Shown: positions 31,301-41,059 of the stretch, piece after piece
How the letters are laid out: each line of letters starts with the position of its first letter
How positions within the stretch are numbered: position 1 is the stretch's first letter
Origin: Flavobacterium sp.
GTDB lineage: Bacteria > Bacteroidota > Bacteroidia > Flavobacteriales > Flavobacteriaceae
Assembly (NCBI RefSeq): GCF_027531705.1
Contig: NZ_JAPZSP010000018.1
Span: forward strand, 1-64,000
Length of the DNA stretch: 64,000 nt
Reading direction: 5' to 3'
Made by a program: the position numbers and the translations under genes
The notes under the pieces: model-generated
Told to the model about the DNA's origin: nothing
Databases searched by the model: none
The model's input: the letters and a program-made list of their open reading frames with translations, nothing else

Positions 31301-32232
31301 TCGGTGTCAGTAGAGTTTCGGTGTTTGGCGATGGTTTAGATGCTGGAAGTTACTCGTTTGGAATACTAGGTGATGGTGGAACTTCAACAAGATCTGGTGG
31401 TGTGTTTGGTGATAATTATGGTTTTTCTAGAGGTGCATTGGGTTATTTTAACTCAGGTAGTGTTGATTATGCAGTTTATGGATTTGGGTTAGCCTATCAA
31501 ACTGGTGCTGCTGGTGGTCGTCCAGGTAGTGCTATTGTTGCTGACCAACCAAATAATATGGTTGGACTTGGTATTTATGGTGGAGTTATGGGTGGATGGG
31601 TTCGCGGTATGAACTACGGTTTTCATGCAAAAGGAAAAGAATACGGGATGTATGTGGATGGAAACACTATAACCAATAAGCCAGTAGTGCAACTTATAGA
31701 AAATGGTAAAGAAAAAAGATCTGTTTCGTATTCAACAACATCAATGAGTGTTGATGTATATACAAGAGGAACAAGTGCTTTAGTAAATGGAACAACTTAT
31801 ATCAGCTTAAAAGAAGATTTTAGTTCTATTACATCAAAAGAAATTCCTCTAAACATAACTGTAACTCCTACTGGTGCATCTAAAGGTGTTTATGTAACGG
31901 ATATTTCTAATGAAGGTTTTAGAATAGTAGAAAATGGTGATGGAAGATCAAATGTTTCTGTAAATTGGGTTGCTTATGGAACTAGAATTGGTTACGAAAA
32001 CCCTGAAGAAATAGTATCTGAAGAAATCCTGTCTTCAAAATTTGATGAAAACATGGATGCAGTTATGTACAATGATAATAATACTGACGGACAACAAAAG
32101 GGAATTTGGTTTGATGGAAATAAAGTTCAAACAGGTAGAACTCCTGATTCTTTTCAACAAGCAAAATTGGCAAAAGGTCAAAACAAAAAAAGACCTTCTA
32201 TTGAAGTGGTAAAACCTCAAGAACAAAAATAA
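28390..32232 (+). CDS. Large secreted repeat protein (YadA-head-like / tail-fibre-like mosaic)
   Basis: Signal peptide, QVGIGTTLPDPSSELDV module, multiple short Gly/Asn repeat families. Confidence 0.75.
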   Translation: MRTNYLLTTLLVFFFQLSIAQVGIGTTLPDPSSELDVSSPLNDKGVLIPRMTQAQRNLIATPATSLLIYQTDNTPGFYYYNGTVWVGITAGASTDWTLLGNAGTAPATNFFGTTDNNDIVFRRNNIRAGFIGNPNTSTGNRNTSFGANTLLTPSATGIRNVAIGTNVLTTSSTGNLNVAIGESSMFSNTTGNNNTAVGAGSLFSSLLGVANTAIGRQALTALNGISGSQGSNNTAVGYEAIRNSQTGQQNTAVGREALRNNLVGDSNVAIGYQSGKDNTGSKNITIGSGSEVPVLANSDQLSIGNVIYGTTMTSTAAGKIGIGESNPNAKLQITSSSQASPAITDGVIIPKVDNLAATPTAAQEGMLVYLNAISGTNQPGFYYWDNDIPSWVGLNSTVNGDHDWYKVGTTTAPTAITDDMFHTGKVAIGKITASSTLDVETVDDYEGIKNSTNKIGGSAFIDAIGINNTIDAQFSRRLGIQNNLNGSVGNTSNKIGVQNNISNDGNEKIGVQNNITTSVTSTTTTHKGVFNSIINSNNTSGASVYGVENFINNNSINGPSFGSYNAVTSGATAGTGGNYGVFNTISGYKLGGKFGVQNTVTSDVEDSLYGVYNLITSSATDGNPLTNGNTTGVENSITLNNDAITSGNYNYINGTGHGNVNGVFSSIANSGNGDHIGILSILNGSGTGKKYGTSTTINTTAGGTHYGVYSEVLKAGATNFAGYFLGNVGIGTTNLNTYTLPASRATSAGQIMQSNATGVVTWQTPAAALNSSVWLTSGNTSVAADFLGTNNAFPLRFVTSGTERMRIVPTGEVVIGSTTIVTGDRFSSYTTGSQISVHGYSTLTGRGVQGENTGTGIAVYGINSGTGRGVEGDSAGVGIGVIGFNTGAGVGVQGQNSSTGVGVFGSSTGTGAGVQGQNNTSGGTAIAGINNAPSGTGSGNGIFGRTSQRDGIGVYGYNSNTTGGTSFGYGFGVSRVSVFGDGLDAGSYSFGILGDGGTSTRSGGVFGDNYGFSRGALGYFNSGSVDYAVYGFGLAYQTGAAGGRPGSAIVADQPNNMVGLGIYGGVMGGWVRGMNYGFHAKGKEYGMYVDGNTITNKPVVQLIENGKEKRSVSYSTTSMSVDVYTRGTSALVNGTTYISLKEDFSSITSKEIPLNITVTPTGASKGVYVTDISNEGFRIVENGDGRSNVSVNWVAYGTRIGYENPEEIVSEEILSSKFDENMDAVMYNDNNTDGQQKGIWFDGNKVQTGRTPDSFQQAKLAKGQNKKRPSIEVVKPQEQK

Positions 32233-32234
32233 AC

Positions 32235-32268
32235 AAAAAAAGCGGCGAAAATTTCACCGCTTTTTTTT
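32235..32268. terminator. Bidirectional terminator
   Basis: AAAAGCGGCGAAAATTTCACCGCTTTTTTTT. Confidence 0.75.
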
Positions 32269-33574
32269 ATAAATACTTCTCAAAACTTTTAGTATCAACT
32301 CGAGCTTTCAACTCATGTAATAAATTATATAACCCAAAGAAAGTCCTGTTTATGTATAAAAAATGTTTAGAACCTCTATTGCCATTCATTTTTCGTAGTT
32401 GGGTATCTTTGGCAAATTCTTCTCCCATTGTGGCAATAGCACCAAAGAAATCTTCATCAGAAAAATCGAAAAAATCTCCGTGAAATGGTTTGGTAAATAA
32501 ACTCAATAAATCATGAAATAATTTAGTAAAATAAACTATTTCTTCTTTTGAATCATCATGACGCAAGATTTCCAATTCATATAATTTTTCATTGAAAACT
32601 TTTGGATTGTCAATTACTTTTGGATCAGCTAATTCAAAATAAGGAACATAAAATTCCTCAGGAACTTGCTTGATACATCCAAAATCAATTGCTACCAAGT
32701 TTGAATCTTTATCAATCAAAAAATTACCTGGATGCGGATCGGCGTGTACTTGTTTTAAATAATGCATTTGATACATATAAAAATCCCAAAGTGCTTGCCC
32801 TATTTTATCACCTTTTATTCTATCAGTATTATGCGCAGCAAATTCTGAAAGATGTTCTCCATCAATCCATTCCATTGTTAAAATCTTTTCAGATGATAAT
32901 GCTGGATAATAATTTGGAAATCTTAAATTTTCAATCATTTTGCATTTATCTGAAACTTCTAGGCTTTGCTTTAATTCTAGGTTGTAATCAGTTTCTTCAA
33001 GCAATTTATTTTCTACTTCAATAAAATATTTTTCTGAATCTTTTCCTTTCAAATTAAACATTCTAGTAGCAAAAGGTTTTACCAAAGCCAAATCAGAACT
33101 TATACTATCGGCAACTCCTGGATATTGAATTTTTACAGCCAATGTTTTACCATCTTTAGTAGCTTTGTGAACTTGACCAATACTAGCAGCATTAATTGCA
33201 TCTGGCGTGAAAGTATCGAACATATCTTCTGGAAAATTTCCTAAATATTTTTTGAAAGTCTTTCTAACCAAAGGTGCCGATAATGGTGGAACAGAAAATT
33301 GCGACAACGAAAACTTATCTACATATTGTTGTGGCATGATGCTTTTGTCCATACTCAACATTTGGGCAACTTTCAATGCGCTACCTTTCATGTTTTTGAG
33401 TCCATCATAAATGTCTTCAGCGTTATTTTCGTTCAGTTTATCTTTGGTCAATGATGGATTTACCATTTTCTCACCATAATAAGCAACATAGTTTCCTCCT
33501 ACTTTGAAACCTGTTTTTACTAATTGACTAGCACGCTCTATTTTACCAGTTGGAATTTTATCTAATGTTTTCAT
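32267..33574 (-). CDS. ABC1/AarF/UbiB-like atypical kinase
   Basis: KGSALKVAQMLSMD; ASIGQVHKA; HADPHPGNFLI; VAIDFGCIK. Confidence 0.93.
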   Translation of the reverse strand: MKTLDKIPTGKIERASQLVKTGFKVGGNYVAYYGEKMVNPSLTKDKLNENNAEDIYDGLKNMKGSALKVAQMLSMDKSIMPQQYVDKFSLSQFSVPPLSAPLVRKTFKKYLGNFPEDMFDTFTPDAINAASIGQVHKATKDGKTLAVKIQYPGVADSISSDLALVKPFATRMFNLKGKDSEKYFIEVENKLLEETDYNLELKQSLEVSDKCKMIENLRFPNYYPALSSEKILTMEWIDGEHLSEFAAHNTDRIKGDKIGQALWDFYMYQMHYLKQVHADPHPGNFLIDKDSNLVAIDFGCIKQVPEEFYVPYFELADPKVIDNPKVFNEKLYELEILRHDDSKEEIVYFTKLFHDLLSLFTKPFHGDFFDFSDEDFFGAIATMGEEFAKDTQLRKMNGNRGSKHFLYINRTFFGLYNLLHELKARVDTKSFEKYL

Positions 33575-33577
33575 TAA

Positions 33578-34249
33578 TTAGTTCATTTTTTCTTTCCATA
33601 GAAATTTACCCAAATCAAATAGACTTTCTAGTGGTTTGGTATTTAGTAAATCAACAACTGTATTGACTGATTTCTCAATTAATACATCTGTTTTTTCAAA
33701 TGATTTAGAAGTATCATCCATCCAAAATTTTAGTAAAAACAAAAACTGAATCCATGCACCTTCAGCAAAAACAGGTTTTGTAATTTTAGAAACTTTTTCT
33801 TTGATTTCAGAAGATTCTGTATCAATAATGGTTTCAACAAAATCTTTCATGTGGCTTCGAATTCCTTTTAAACTTTTAAGATTTTTCAATCCTTCTTTAT
33901 TTTCTTTCAAAGCAAAAAGAACATAACTTCTATTTAGAGTAAGTATTTCAAATAAAGTGAAATACATTGTCAATAGCTTATTTTTATCAGAATAAGTTTC
34001 AAACTCTTTTTCTTTTTGAATAGCAACTAGTGTGTTTTCAAAAAACTTAACCCAAATTTCTTGTCTTAAAGCATCTAACGAACCGAAAAAAGCATAAAAC
34101 TCAGTTTCATCAATTTTATTTTCTTTACAAAAAACGAATACATTTTTAGGTTCTTCATTTTTTTCTAAAACCTGATTCATATATTTTTCAATTATAAAAT
34201 CATCATTGATAACTTTCTTTTTAGAAGTTGTCTTTTTAGTAGCTTCCAT
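33578..34249 (-). CDS. TetR-like (C-terminal domain) protein
   Basis: Short HTH-like N-terminus (NKIDETEFYAFFGSLDALRQEIW) and helical C-terminus; 3 nt from the kinase gene. Confidence 0.65.
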   Translation of the reverse strand: MEATKKTTSKKKVINDDFIIEKYMNQVLEKNEEPKNVFVFCKENKIDETEFYAFFGSLDALRQEIWVKFFENTLVAIQKEKEFETYSDKNKLLTMYFTLFEILTLNRSYVLFALKENKEGLKNLKSLKGIRSHMKDFVETIIDTESSEIKEKVSKITKPVFAEGAWIQFLFLLKFWMDDTSKSFEKTDVLIEKSVNTVVDLLNTKPLESLFDLGKFLWKEKMN

Positions 34250-34401
34250 AATATTTATTTTTTTGTAAAATTAATAATTGTTGGAGAATCAATGCTTTGA
34301 ACTAAACAAAATATTTTGTTAAATGTTGTTCAAAAAAAATGAAACAAAAAAAAGCGTCCAACTTAATGAACGCTTTTTCAAAATTATATTTTTTCCAGAA
34401 A

Positions 34402-35091
34402 TTAGTTTCCTTCTTTTTTAGCATCTTCAATCATTTTTTCATTTGCAGTAATAGCAAACTCAACTCTACGATTTTGTGCTTTTCCTTCAGTAGTTTCGTT
34501 TGAAGCAATAGGATCAGAAATTCCCATACCTTTTGAAGTAAAACGAGAAACATTTAATCCTTTTGAAGACAAATAAGTTTTTACAGAAGCCGCTCTTTGC
34601 TCAGATAATTTTTGGTTGTATTCAACAGCACCTGTGCTATCAGTATAACCGTAAATAATAATATCTGTATCTGCATAACTTTGAAAAACTGGAACCAATT
34701 TATCCAAATTAGCTTTAGCAGCAGCAGTTAAAGTTGATTTGTTAGTATCAAAACGAACAGCATTTTCACCCAAAACCAATCTAATTCCTTCTCCGATTCT
34801 TTCTACTTGTGCACCAGGCAGAGCCGTTTCAATTTCACGAGCTTGTTTATCCATTTTATTTCCAATAACGCCACCTGCAACACCACCAACTACACCACCA
34901 AGAACAGCACCCATTTCGGTATTCATTCCTTTTACATTATTTCCAATTACACCACCCAAAACGGCTCCAGCGATAGCACCAATAGCTGCACCTCGTTGTG
35001 TTTTATTAGTGTTTTTTACTGATTCACAACTAGTAAAAACTGTGCTCACAGCAAGTATTATAATTAGAGCAATTACTATTATCTTTTTCAT
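34402..35091 (-). CDS. OmpA family lipoprotein with Gly-zipper
   Basis: AAIGAIAGAVLGGVIG repeats; IYGYTDSTGAVEYNQKLSEQRAASV OmpA motif. Confidence 0.9.
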   Translation of the reverse strand: MKKIIVIALIIILAVSTVFTSCESVKNTNKTQRGAAIGAIAGAVLGGVIGNNVKGMNTEMGAVLGGVVGGVAGGVIGNKMDKQAREIETALPGAQVERIGEGIRLVLGENAVRFDTNKSTLTAAAKANLDKLVPVFQSYADTDIIIYGYTDSTGAVEYNQKLSEQRAASVKTYLSSKGLNVSRFTSKGMGISDPIASNETTEGKAQNRRVEFAITANEKMIEDAKKEGN

Positions 35092-35109
35092 ATTTTCTTT
35101 ATTTTAAAA

Positions 35110-35586
35110 TTATTTTTTTTCAAATTGATAAACAACATTTACCATTTTTCCACCAACATTAATTCCGTCAAGCAATTGGAAAGACGTTTCTGTTTGATTA
35201 GCTACAGTAAGAATATATCCTTGAGTAACTTTTTTAGCTTTCAAACCTTCATCTAAAAATTTCATTACAAATCTTCCTTCTTTATTAATATACCAAGTAA
35301 TATCAGTTGAATAAGCAGCACAACCAGCACTATTTAAAGCCATAGAACCTTTGTTATTGTTAGAAATAAATTTCCAAGTACTTCCAACAAAACATTTTGA
35401 ATCTGCAAGTTCAAATGAAGTTACTTTGATATAATCAGAACCAGGATATGTAACTGACGAAATAGTCCAATCACCTTTTATTACTCTTTCAGATTTATTG
35501 TCAACTTTTGTACTTGTAACCTGTTGTTTTGGTTTACATCCTACTACAAAAACTGAAAATGCAATTAATAAAATAATTTTTTTCAT
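35110..35586 (-). CDS. Lipocalin-like lipoprotein
   Basis: Lipobox FVVGC; KGDWTISSVTYPG; starts MKKIILLIAF. Confidence 0.65.
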   Translation of the reverse strand: MKKIILLIAFSVFVVGCKPKQQVTSTKVDNKSERVIKGDWTISSVTYPGSDYIKVTSFELADSKCFVGSTWKFISNNNKGSMALNSAGCAAYSTDITWYINKEGRFVMKFLDEGLKAKKVTQGYILTVANQTETSFQLLDGINVGGKMVNVVYQFEKK

Positions 35587-35762
35587 GTTTAAAAATTTTA
35601 ATGTTATAAGTTTACAAATATACAAATCATTAAAACAAATGTCTCTAAAACATCGATTAAATATAAGAAAATGCCTTTTAACGACAATTTGTCACATTAT
35701 TAAATTTGGTATCTTATTTGAATTAGATAAAGCAAATCAAAATAATTTAAATAGTAACAATT

Positions 35763-37649
35763 ATGACAACAGGAAAAATTAATGTTTCGGTAGAAAACAT
35801 CTTTCCCTTAATCAAGAAATTCTTATATAACGATCACGAAATTTTCTTGCGTGAATTGGTTTCAAATGGGACTGATGCCACTTTAAAACTTAAACACCTA
35901 ACCAGTATTGGTGAGGCAAAAGTTGAATACGGAAACCCTATTATTGAAGTAAAAATTGATAAAGAAGGTAAAAAACTTCACATTATCGACCAAGGATTAG
36001 GAATGACAGCTGATGAAGTTGAAAAATACATCAATCAGGTAGCTTTTTCTGGTGCTGAAGAATTTTTGGACAAATACAAAGATTCTGCCAAAGATTCAGG
36101 TATTATTGGACATTTTGGTCTAGGTTTTTACTCAGCCTTTATGGTTGCAGAAAAAGTTGAAATCATAACCAAATCATTCAAAGACGAACCTGCAGCACAT
36201 TGGACATGCGATGGAAGCCCTGAATTTTCATTAACGGCTCATGACAAAACCGATAGAGGAACAGAAATCATTCTTCATATTGCTGAAGATTCATTAGAAT
36301 TTTTGGAAGAATTCAAAATCAGAGAATTGTTGAATAAGTATAACAAGTTTATGCCTATTCCAATCAAATTTGGAACAAAAAAAGAAACACTTCCATTGCC
36401 AGACGGTGCTGCCGAAGATGCAAAACCTGAAGAAATTGAAGTTGACAATATCATCAACAATCCAAATCCGGCGTGGACAAAACAACCTGTCGATTTGACC
36501 GATGAAGATTATAAAAAATTCTACCACGAATTGTATCCAATGCAATTTGAAGAACCTTTATTTAATATTCATTTGAATGTTGATTATCCGTTCAACTTGA
36601 CAGGAATTTTATATTTCCCAAAAATGTCAGCTGATTTGCAAATGCAAAAAGACAAAATTCAGTTGTACCAAAATCAAGTGTATGTAACTGATAATGTAGA
36701 GGGAATTGTGCCAGAATTTTTAGGAATGCTAAAAGGTGTTATTGATTCGCCAGATATTCCGTTGAATGTTTCACGTTCAGGTTTACAAGCTGATAGTAAT
36801 GTGAAGAAAATTTCAAACTACATAACTCGTAAAGTTGCCGATAAACTAAAAGCTTTATTCAACGAAAATCGTGAAGATTTTGAAAAAAAATGGAACGATA
36901 TCAAAATCGTTTTAGAATACGGAATGCTTTCTGAACCAAAATTCTACGAAAAAGCAGGTGATTTTGTTTTATATCCATCAGTTGATGACAAGTATTATAC
37001 TTTGGCTGAATTGAAAGATGCAATCAAAGAAAATCAAACGGATAAAGATGGGAAATTAGTTGTGCTTTATGCATCAAACAAAGAATCGCAACACGGTTAT
37101 ATTGAAATTGCCAAAGAAAAAGGATATGAAGTTTTAGTATTAGATTCGCCAATTGTGTCGCATTTAATTCAAAAATTGGAAGGCGATAACGAAAAAATGA
37201 CGTTTACTCGAGTAGATTCTGATCATATTGATAATTTAATCAAAAAAGAAGAAACACAAATATCTAAACTATCAGACGACGAAAAAGAAAACCTTAAAAC
37301 AGTTGTTGAAGCTATTGTACCAAAACCAACCTATTCGGTTCAAATGGAAGCTCTTGATAGTAATGCAGCACCATTTATCATCACGCAACCAGAATTTATG
37401 CGTCGTATGAAAGAAATGAGCCAAACTGGCGGTGGCGGTATGTTCGGAATGGGAAATATGCCAGAAATGTACAATCTGGTTGTAAACACCAACTCTGAAT
37501 TGGCAACAACAATCTTGAAAAACGAAGACAAATCGGCTCAAGAAAGTTTGGTAAAACAAGCATTAGATTTAGCTAAAATCTCTCAAGGATTATTAAAAGG
37601 TGAAGAATTGACCGCTTTTGTTAAAAGAAGTTTTGAGTTGATTAAATAA
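35763..37649 (+). CDS. htpG: Molecular chaperone HtpG (Hsp90)
   Basis: IFLRELVSNGTDAT; GHFGLGFYSAFMV; full length. Confidence 0.96.
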   Translation: MTTGKINVSVENIFPLIKKFLYNDHEIFLRELVSNGTDATLKLKHLTSIGEAKVEYGNPIIEVKIDKEGKKLHIIDQGLGMTADEVEKYINQVAFSGAEEFLDKYKDSAKDSGIIGHFGLGFYSAFMVAEKVEIITKSFKDEPAAHWTCDGSPEFSLTAHDKTDRGTEIILHIAEDSLEFLEEFKIRELLNKYNKFMPIPIKFGTKKETLPLPDGAAEDAKPEEIEVDNIINNPNPAWTKQPVDLTDEDYKKFYHELYPMQFEEPLFNIHLNVDYPFNLTGILYFPKMSADLQMQKDKIQLYQNQVYVTDNVEGIVPEFLGMLKGVIDSPDIPLNVSRSGLQADSNVKKISNYITRKVADKLKALFNENREDFEKKWNDIKIVLEYGMLSEPKFYEKAGDFVLYPSVDDKYYTLAELKDAIKENQTDKDGKLVVLYASNKESQHGYIEIAKEKGYEVLVLDSPIVSHLIQKLEGDNEKMTFTRVDSDHIDNLIKKEETQISKLSDDEKENLKTVVEAIVPKPTYSVQMEALDSNAAPFIITQPEFMRRMKEMSQTGGGGMFGMGNMPEMYNLVVNTNSELATTILKNEDKSAQESLVKQALDLAKISQGLLKGEELTAFVKRSFELIK

Positions 37650-37731
37650 GAATAAAGAGAATAGAATAAAGAGAATAACCTGTGAGTGAAAACTTGCAGG
37701 TTTTTCATTTTAACTAATTCCTTAAAAATCA

Positions 37732-39813
37732 CTAATTCCCATTTTCCTCTTTTTTATCATTTAACAAACTAGGATCTTCTTTTGCTAATTTATTTTTAGT
37801 AGGCAACTTGTAGTTTAGAGTAAACCCAAATTTTCGTGTATCGTTTTTATTATATGCTAATAACGGTGCATTAACTGGTTTAAAAAGACTTCTATTCATG
37901 TTAAAAATATCATCTCCGTAAATTGAAATTGTCAATCTATCGTTTAAGATTTTTTTGCTAAAAGTCAAGTCGAGGTAATTTCCGAAAGGTTTATCGGCAA
38001 CAAAATAAAAATAATTTCCACCAGCAGTATTTATGCCATACTCTGCAATAAACTTAATCTCTTTTGGTAAAAGTACTTGCGACATTAAATTGATACTCCA
38101 AAATCCTTTAGTCTCTAAACTTGGTATTTGATGGTATTGATAGCCTGTATAAATGTATAAAAAGTTTATCTTATCAGGATTAAAATCAAATTTCATTGTT
38201 TCTTGCAATCCTTTAGTAAACAACATATAAGGCAATGGAAGTGCGAAATTAAAATTATGAATCTTTATTTCAGACAAGTTTACATTTGTATTCAAAATTT
38301 GATTAGCATTTAAACTTACTTGTTGTACTACTTGATTAGAAGCAGAACTCAAATTATATCCTAAATAAGCATAATCAAAAGCGCTAACCTTTATTTCAAA
38401 ATTATCAAATATGGTTGGCTGCAAATTTGGATTACCAACCACAGAAACATTTTGATTTTCATAGGTTGTATTATTCGGATTTAAAGCCGAAGTAGATGGC
38501 AAGGTTATCTTCTTATTATAATTTACGTTAAAGAAAATTTGATTGGAAACATTGTACTGAATTGTCGCATTGGGGAAAAATCGAAATTGATTAAACGGTA
38601 GTAAATTAGTTTCTTCATTTCTACCTTCAATAGAATAATCCTCTGCTCTAGTGCCTAAAATAAAATCAAACTTTTTCAACTTAGCTTGAAACTCGATGTA
38701 ACCCGCAGTTGTTATACGATTATATTCAAGATTGGTAATACCAAAACTTTTAGTGTCAAAAATAAGTTTGTCATACAATCCTCCAAAGCTCAGTTTTCCG
38801 TCATCTAAAATTTTTAATCCCTGAGAATAATCAATTTTTGCGGTGTAAAAATCTTGATTTGAAAAATTGTTTAATAAATCATTTGAGAATAATTTTGAAA
38901 ACAAATTAAAATTATTTTTGTTTTTATTGTAATTCAAAACAAAATCCAATTTTTTACTTTTATCATCAAATCGTTTTTGATAAGTAACCACAAAATCTTG
39001 CCTAGTTGAAAGCGATTTCCCTTTGTCTAACGAACTAAATCCTTCACCAAAACCTTCTATTTCGCTATCTCCATTGCTAGTAAAAACATCATAATTTAGC
39101 AATAATCTATCTTTATTTATATCAATAGTAATACCGGATTTTAAGAATTGTGATCTATTGATTCTATCCGTTGATGTATTTGATAAAAATACATTATTGT
39201 CAGTTTTCAAAAATGAATTCCACAAAGCATTTTCTCTATAATTTTGACCAAAATTTAGTTGCCATCCGAAGTACTTATTTCTTGCATTTAATAACATACT
39301 ATTATAGGTTCTAAACCTCATTTTATCATAATTATTGAAGGCTGAACTAGTTGTGTAAGTAGCTGTTAAATATTTTTTCGCATTTTTATTGGTAATGATA
39401 TTCAATATTGCACCACCTGCAGTTGCTGGAAATTCAGCACCTGGCTGTGTAATAACCTCAATCCTATCAACAGAATTTGCTGGCAAACCTTCAAGAAAAG
39501 AATTGAGTTCATTATTTGAAATATTCAACGGACGTCCATCTAAAAAAACTTCTAATAATTTACCTTGATACATCATTCCTGCAACATCAGAAGAAACTAA
39601 TCCTGGTAGTTGCTTGATAGTTTCCATAAGAGTTCCAGCACTAAGATTTGATTGATTTGCAATACTAAAAATAGTTCTATCAGCCTTGTGCTCAATTGCT
39701 TTTTTCTCATTCTTAATAACGACTTCTTTCAATTGCAATGAATCCTTAGTCTTATCTTGAGCAGAAACAGATAAAAATGAAAGTAAAACGATAAATAGTA
39801 TTGATTTTTTCAT
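37732..39813 (-). CDS. TonB-dependent-receptor-like outer-membrane beta-barrel protein
   Basis: Plug-like region (LPGLVSSDVAGMMYQGKLLEVFLDGRPL...IEVITQPGAEFPATAGGAILNI). Confidence 0.85.
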   Translation of the reverse strand: MKKSILFIVLLSFLSVSAQDKTKDSLQLKEVVIKNEKKAIEHKADRTIFSIANQSNLSAGTLMETIKQLPGLVSSDVAGMMYQGKLLEVFLDGRPLNISNNELNSFLEGLPANSVDRIEVITQPGAEFPATAGGAILNIITNKNAKKYLTATYTTSSAFNNYDKMRFRTYNSMLLNARNKYFGWQLNFGQNYRENALWNSFLKTDNNVFLSNTSTDRINRSQFLKSGITIDINKDRLLLNYDVFTSNGDSEIEGFGEGFSSLDKGKSLSTRQDFVVTYQKRFDDKSKKLDFVLNYNKNKNNFNLFSKLFSNDLLNNFSNQDFYTAKIDYSQGLKILDDGKLSFGGLYDKLIFDTKSFGITNLEYNRITTAGYIEFQAKLKKFDFILGTRAEDYSIEGRNEETNLLPFNQFRFFPNATIQYNVSNQIFFNVNYNKKITLPSTSALNPNNTTYENQNVSVVGNPNLQPTIFDNFEIKVSAFDYAYLGYNLSSASNQVVQQVSLNANQILNTNVNLSEIKIHNFNFALPLPYMLFTKGLQETMKFDFNPDKINFLYIYTGYQYHQIPSLETKGFWSINLMSQVLLPKEIKFIAEYGINTAGGNYFYFVADKPFGNYLDLTFSKKILNDRLTISIYGDDIFNMNRSLFKPVNAPLLAYNKNDTRKFGFTLNYKLPTKNKLAKEDPSLLNDKKEENGN

Positions 39814-39953
39814 GAATTGAGATTGTGCCTTTAGTTTAAGACTACTAATATTTACAAATGTTACAGTTTTCTTAAAAAGAATTAAAAAACTTCTAAGATA
39901 TACTAGTATGGCGATGTATCTTAATTTTTATATATTTATCAAAAAAAGTGTTT

Positions 39954-40049
39954 ATGCAATTTGAACTTCGTCCTTGGCAACTTTCTGATATCAATAATAT
40001 ACCAAAATATGCTAATAATATAAATATGAGAAGTTTATTTATGGTGTGA
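39954..40049 (+). pseudogene. Truncated GNAT acetyltransferase N-terminus
   Basis: MQFELRPWQLSDINNIPKYANNINMRSLFMV* matches the start of RimJ/RimL-type GNATs, then stops. Confidence 0.7.
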
Positions 40050-40102
40050 GAAACTAATAAATTAGTAACTTCGTACCACGTAAATCAAACCTCACACCTA
40101 TC

Positions 40103-40504
40103 ATGACACTCAACATAGAAACTCCTGCGCTACTCTTTTCTGCTACATCGCTAATTCTTTTGGCATACACCAACAGATTTTTGACAATTGCTCAAATTGT
40201 ACGTGGATTAAAAAAAACGTATGACGAAAAAGAAAACAAAAGTATTTTACTAGAAATTAAGAACCTAAACTTGCGACTAACACTTATAAGATATATGCAA
40301 CTTTTTGGAGTTATGAGCTTATTTCTTTCGGTTTTTGGAATGTTGGTTTTGTTTTTAGAATTGCAAATAGTTGGAATTTATATTTTTGGCGCAAGCTTAC
40401 TTTGTCTTTTAATTTCGTTGGGAATTTCTTTTTGGGAAATCAGTATTTCGGTTACGGCTTTGCGTGTACACTTGAGTGATTTATTAGATTCTAAAAAAGA
40501 GTAA
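40103..40504 (+). CDS. DUF2721-like membrane protein
   Basis: LLFSATSLILLAYTNRFLTIAQIVRGL; three TM segments. Confidence 0.75.
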   Translation: MTLNIETPALLFSATSLILLAYTNRFLTIAQIVRGLKKTYDEKENKSILLEIKNLNLRLTLIRYMQLFGVMSLFLSVFGMLVLFLELQIVGIYIFGASLLCLLISLGISFWEISISVTALRVHLSDLLDSKKE

Positions 40505-40505
40505 A

Positions 40506-40970
40506 ATGGCTATAGAATGGTTATCAATACTGAAAAGTGTTCCCGAATTATTATCAGGATTAGGAAGTTTGGTCAAAAACAATCGCGCAACCAAAGATGC
40601 TTTGATTCGTGAATTGCGACTTAATATAAAAGCATTTGAAACAGCTAGCAAAACCAAAAAAATTAATTTTGACAAACTAGTTGATTTGTTGCACAATGAA
40701 GCCATTCAAACTGCTCGAAAAGAACGTTTTACCTTCAATTCAATAAAAGCTGGAAAAATAGAAGAAACCGATGTTTATGACAAAAGAAATTTACGCTTTA
40801 TTGGTAAAGATTGTAACTGGTTATTTAAAAATATTTATGAAAAAATAGAAGATTTACGAATTCAGAAAAACTACAACGACTCGCTTAACAATATTGAAAA
40901 CAGTAATATATCACTTCAATTTTCTAACTTATTTTATAAACTGAAATTGTTGGCAGATTATATTCAATAA
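40506..40970 (+). CDS. Hypothetical protein
   Basis: ORF immediately following DUF2721 gene. Confidence 0.65.
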   Translation: MAIEWLSILKSVPELLSGLGSLVKNNRATKDALIRELRLNIKAFETASKTKKINFDKLVDLLHNEAIQTARKERFTFNSIKAGKIEETDVYDKRNLRFIGKDCNWLFKNIYEKIEDLRIQKNYNDSLNNIENSNISLQFSNLFYKLKLLADYIQ

Positions 40971-41027
40971 ACAATTAAACCTTTTCAGATTTTCATAGTC
41001 TAATTATAGGTTAGTTAATTTGGAGCA

Positions 41028-41059
41028 AATCCCGCAGGAAATTTTTTTTGCGGGATTTT
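41028..41059. terminator. Terminator hairpin
   Basis: AAATCCCGCA...TGCGGGATTTT. Confidence 0.75.

Noticed and set aside
28390-32232. CRISPR or tandem satellite interpretation of short repeats
   Set aside because: Repeats are in-frame coding and variable with no spacer/repeat regularity; no CRISPR array or cas genes seen in the window.
37650-37680. Direct repeat AATAAAGAGAAT x2 after htpG
   Set aside because: Short AT-rich tandem duplication next to a normal terminator; no further signal.
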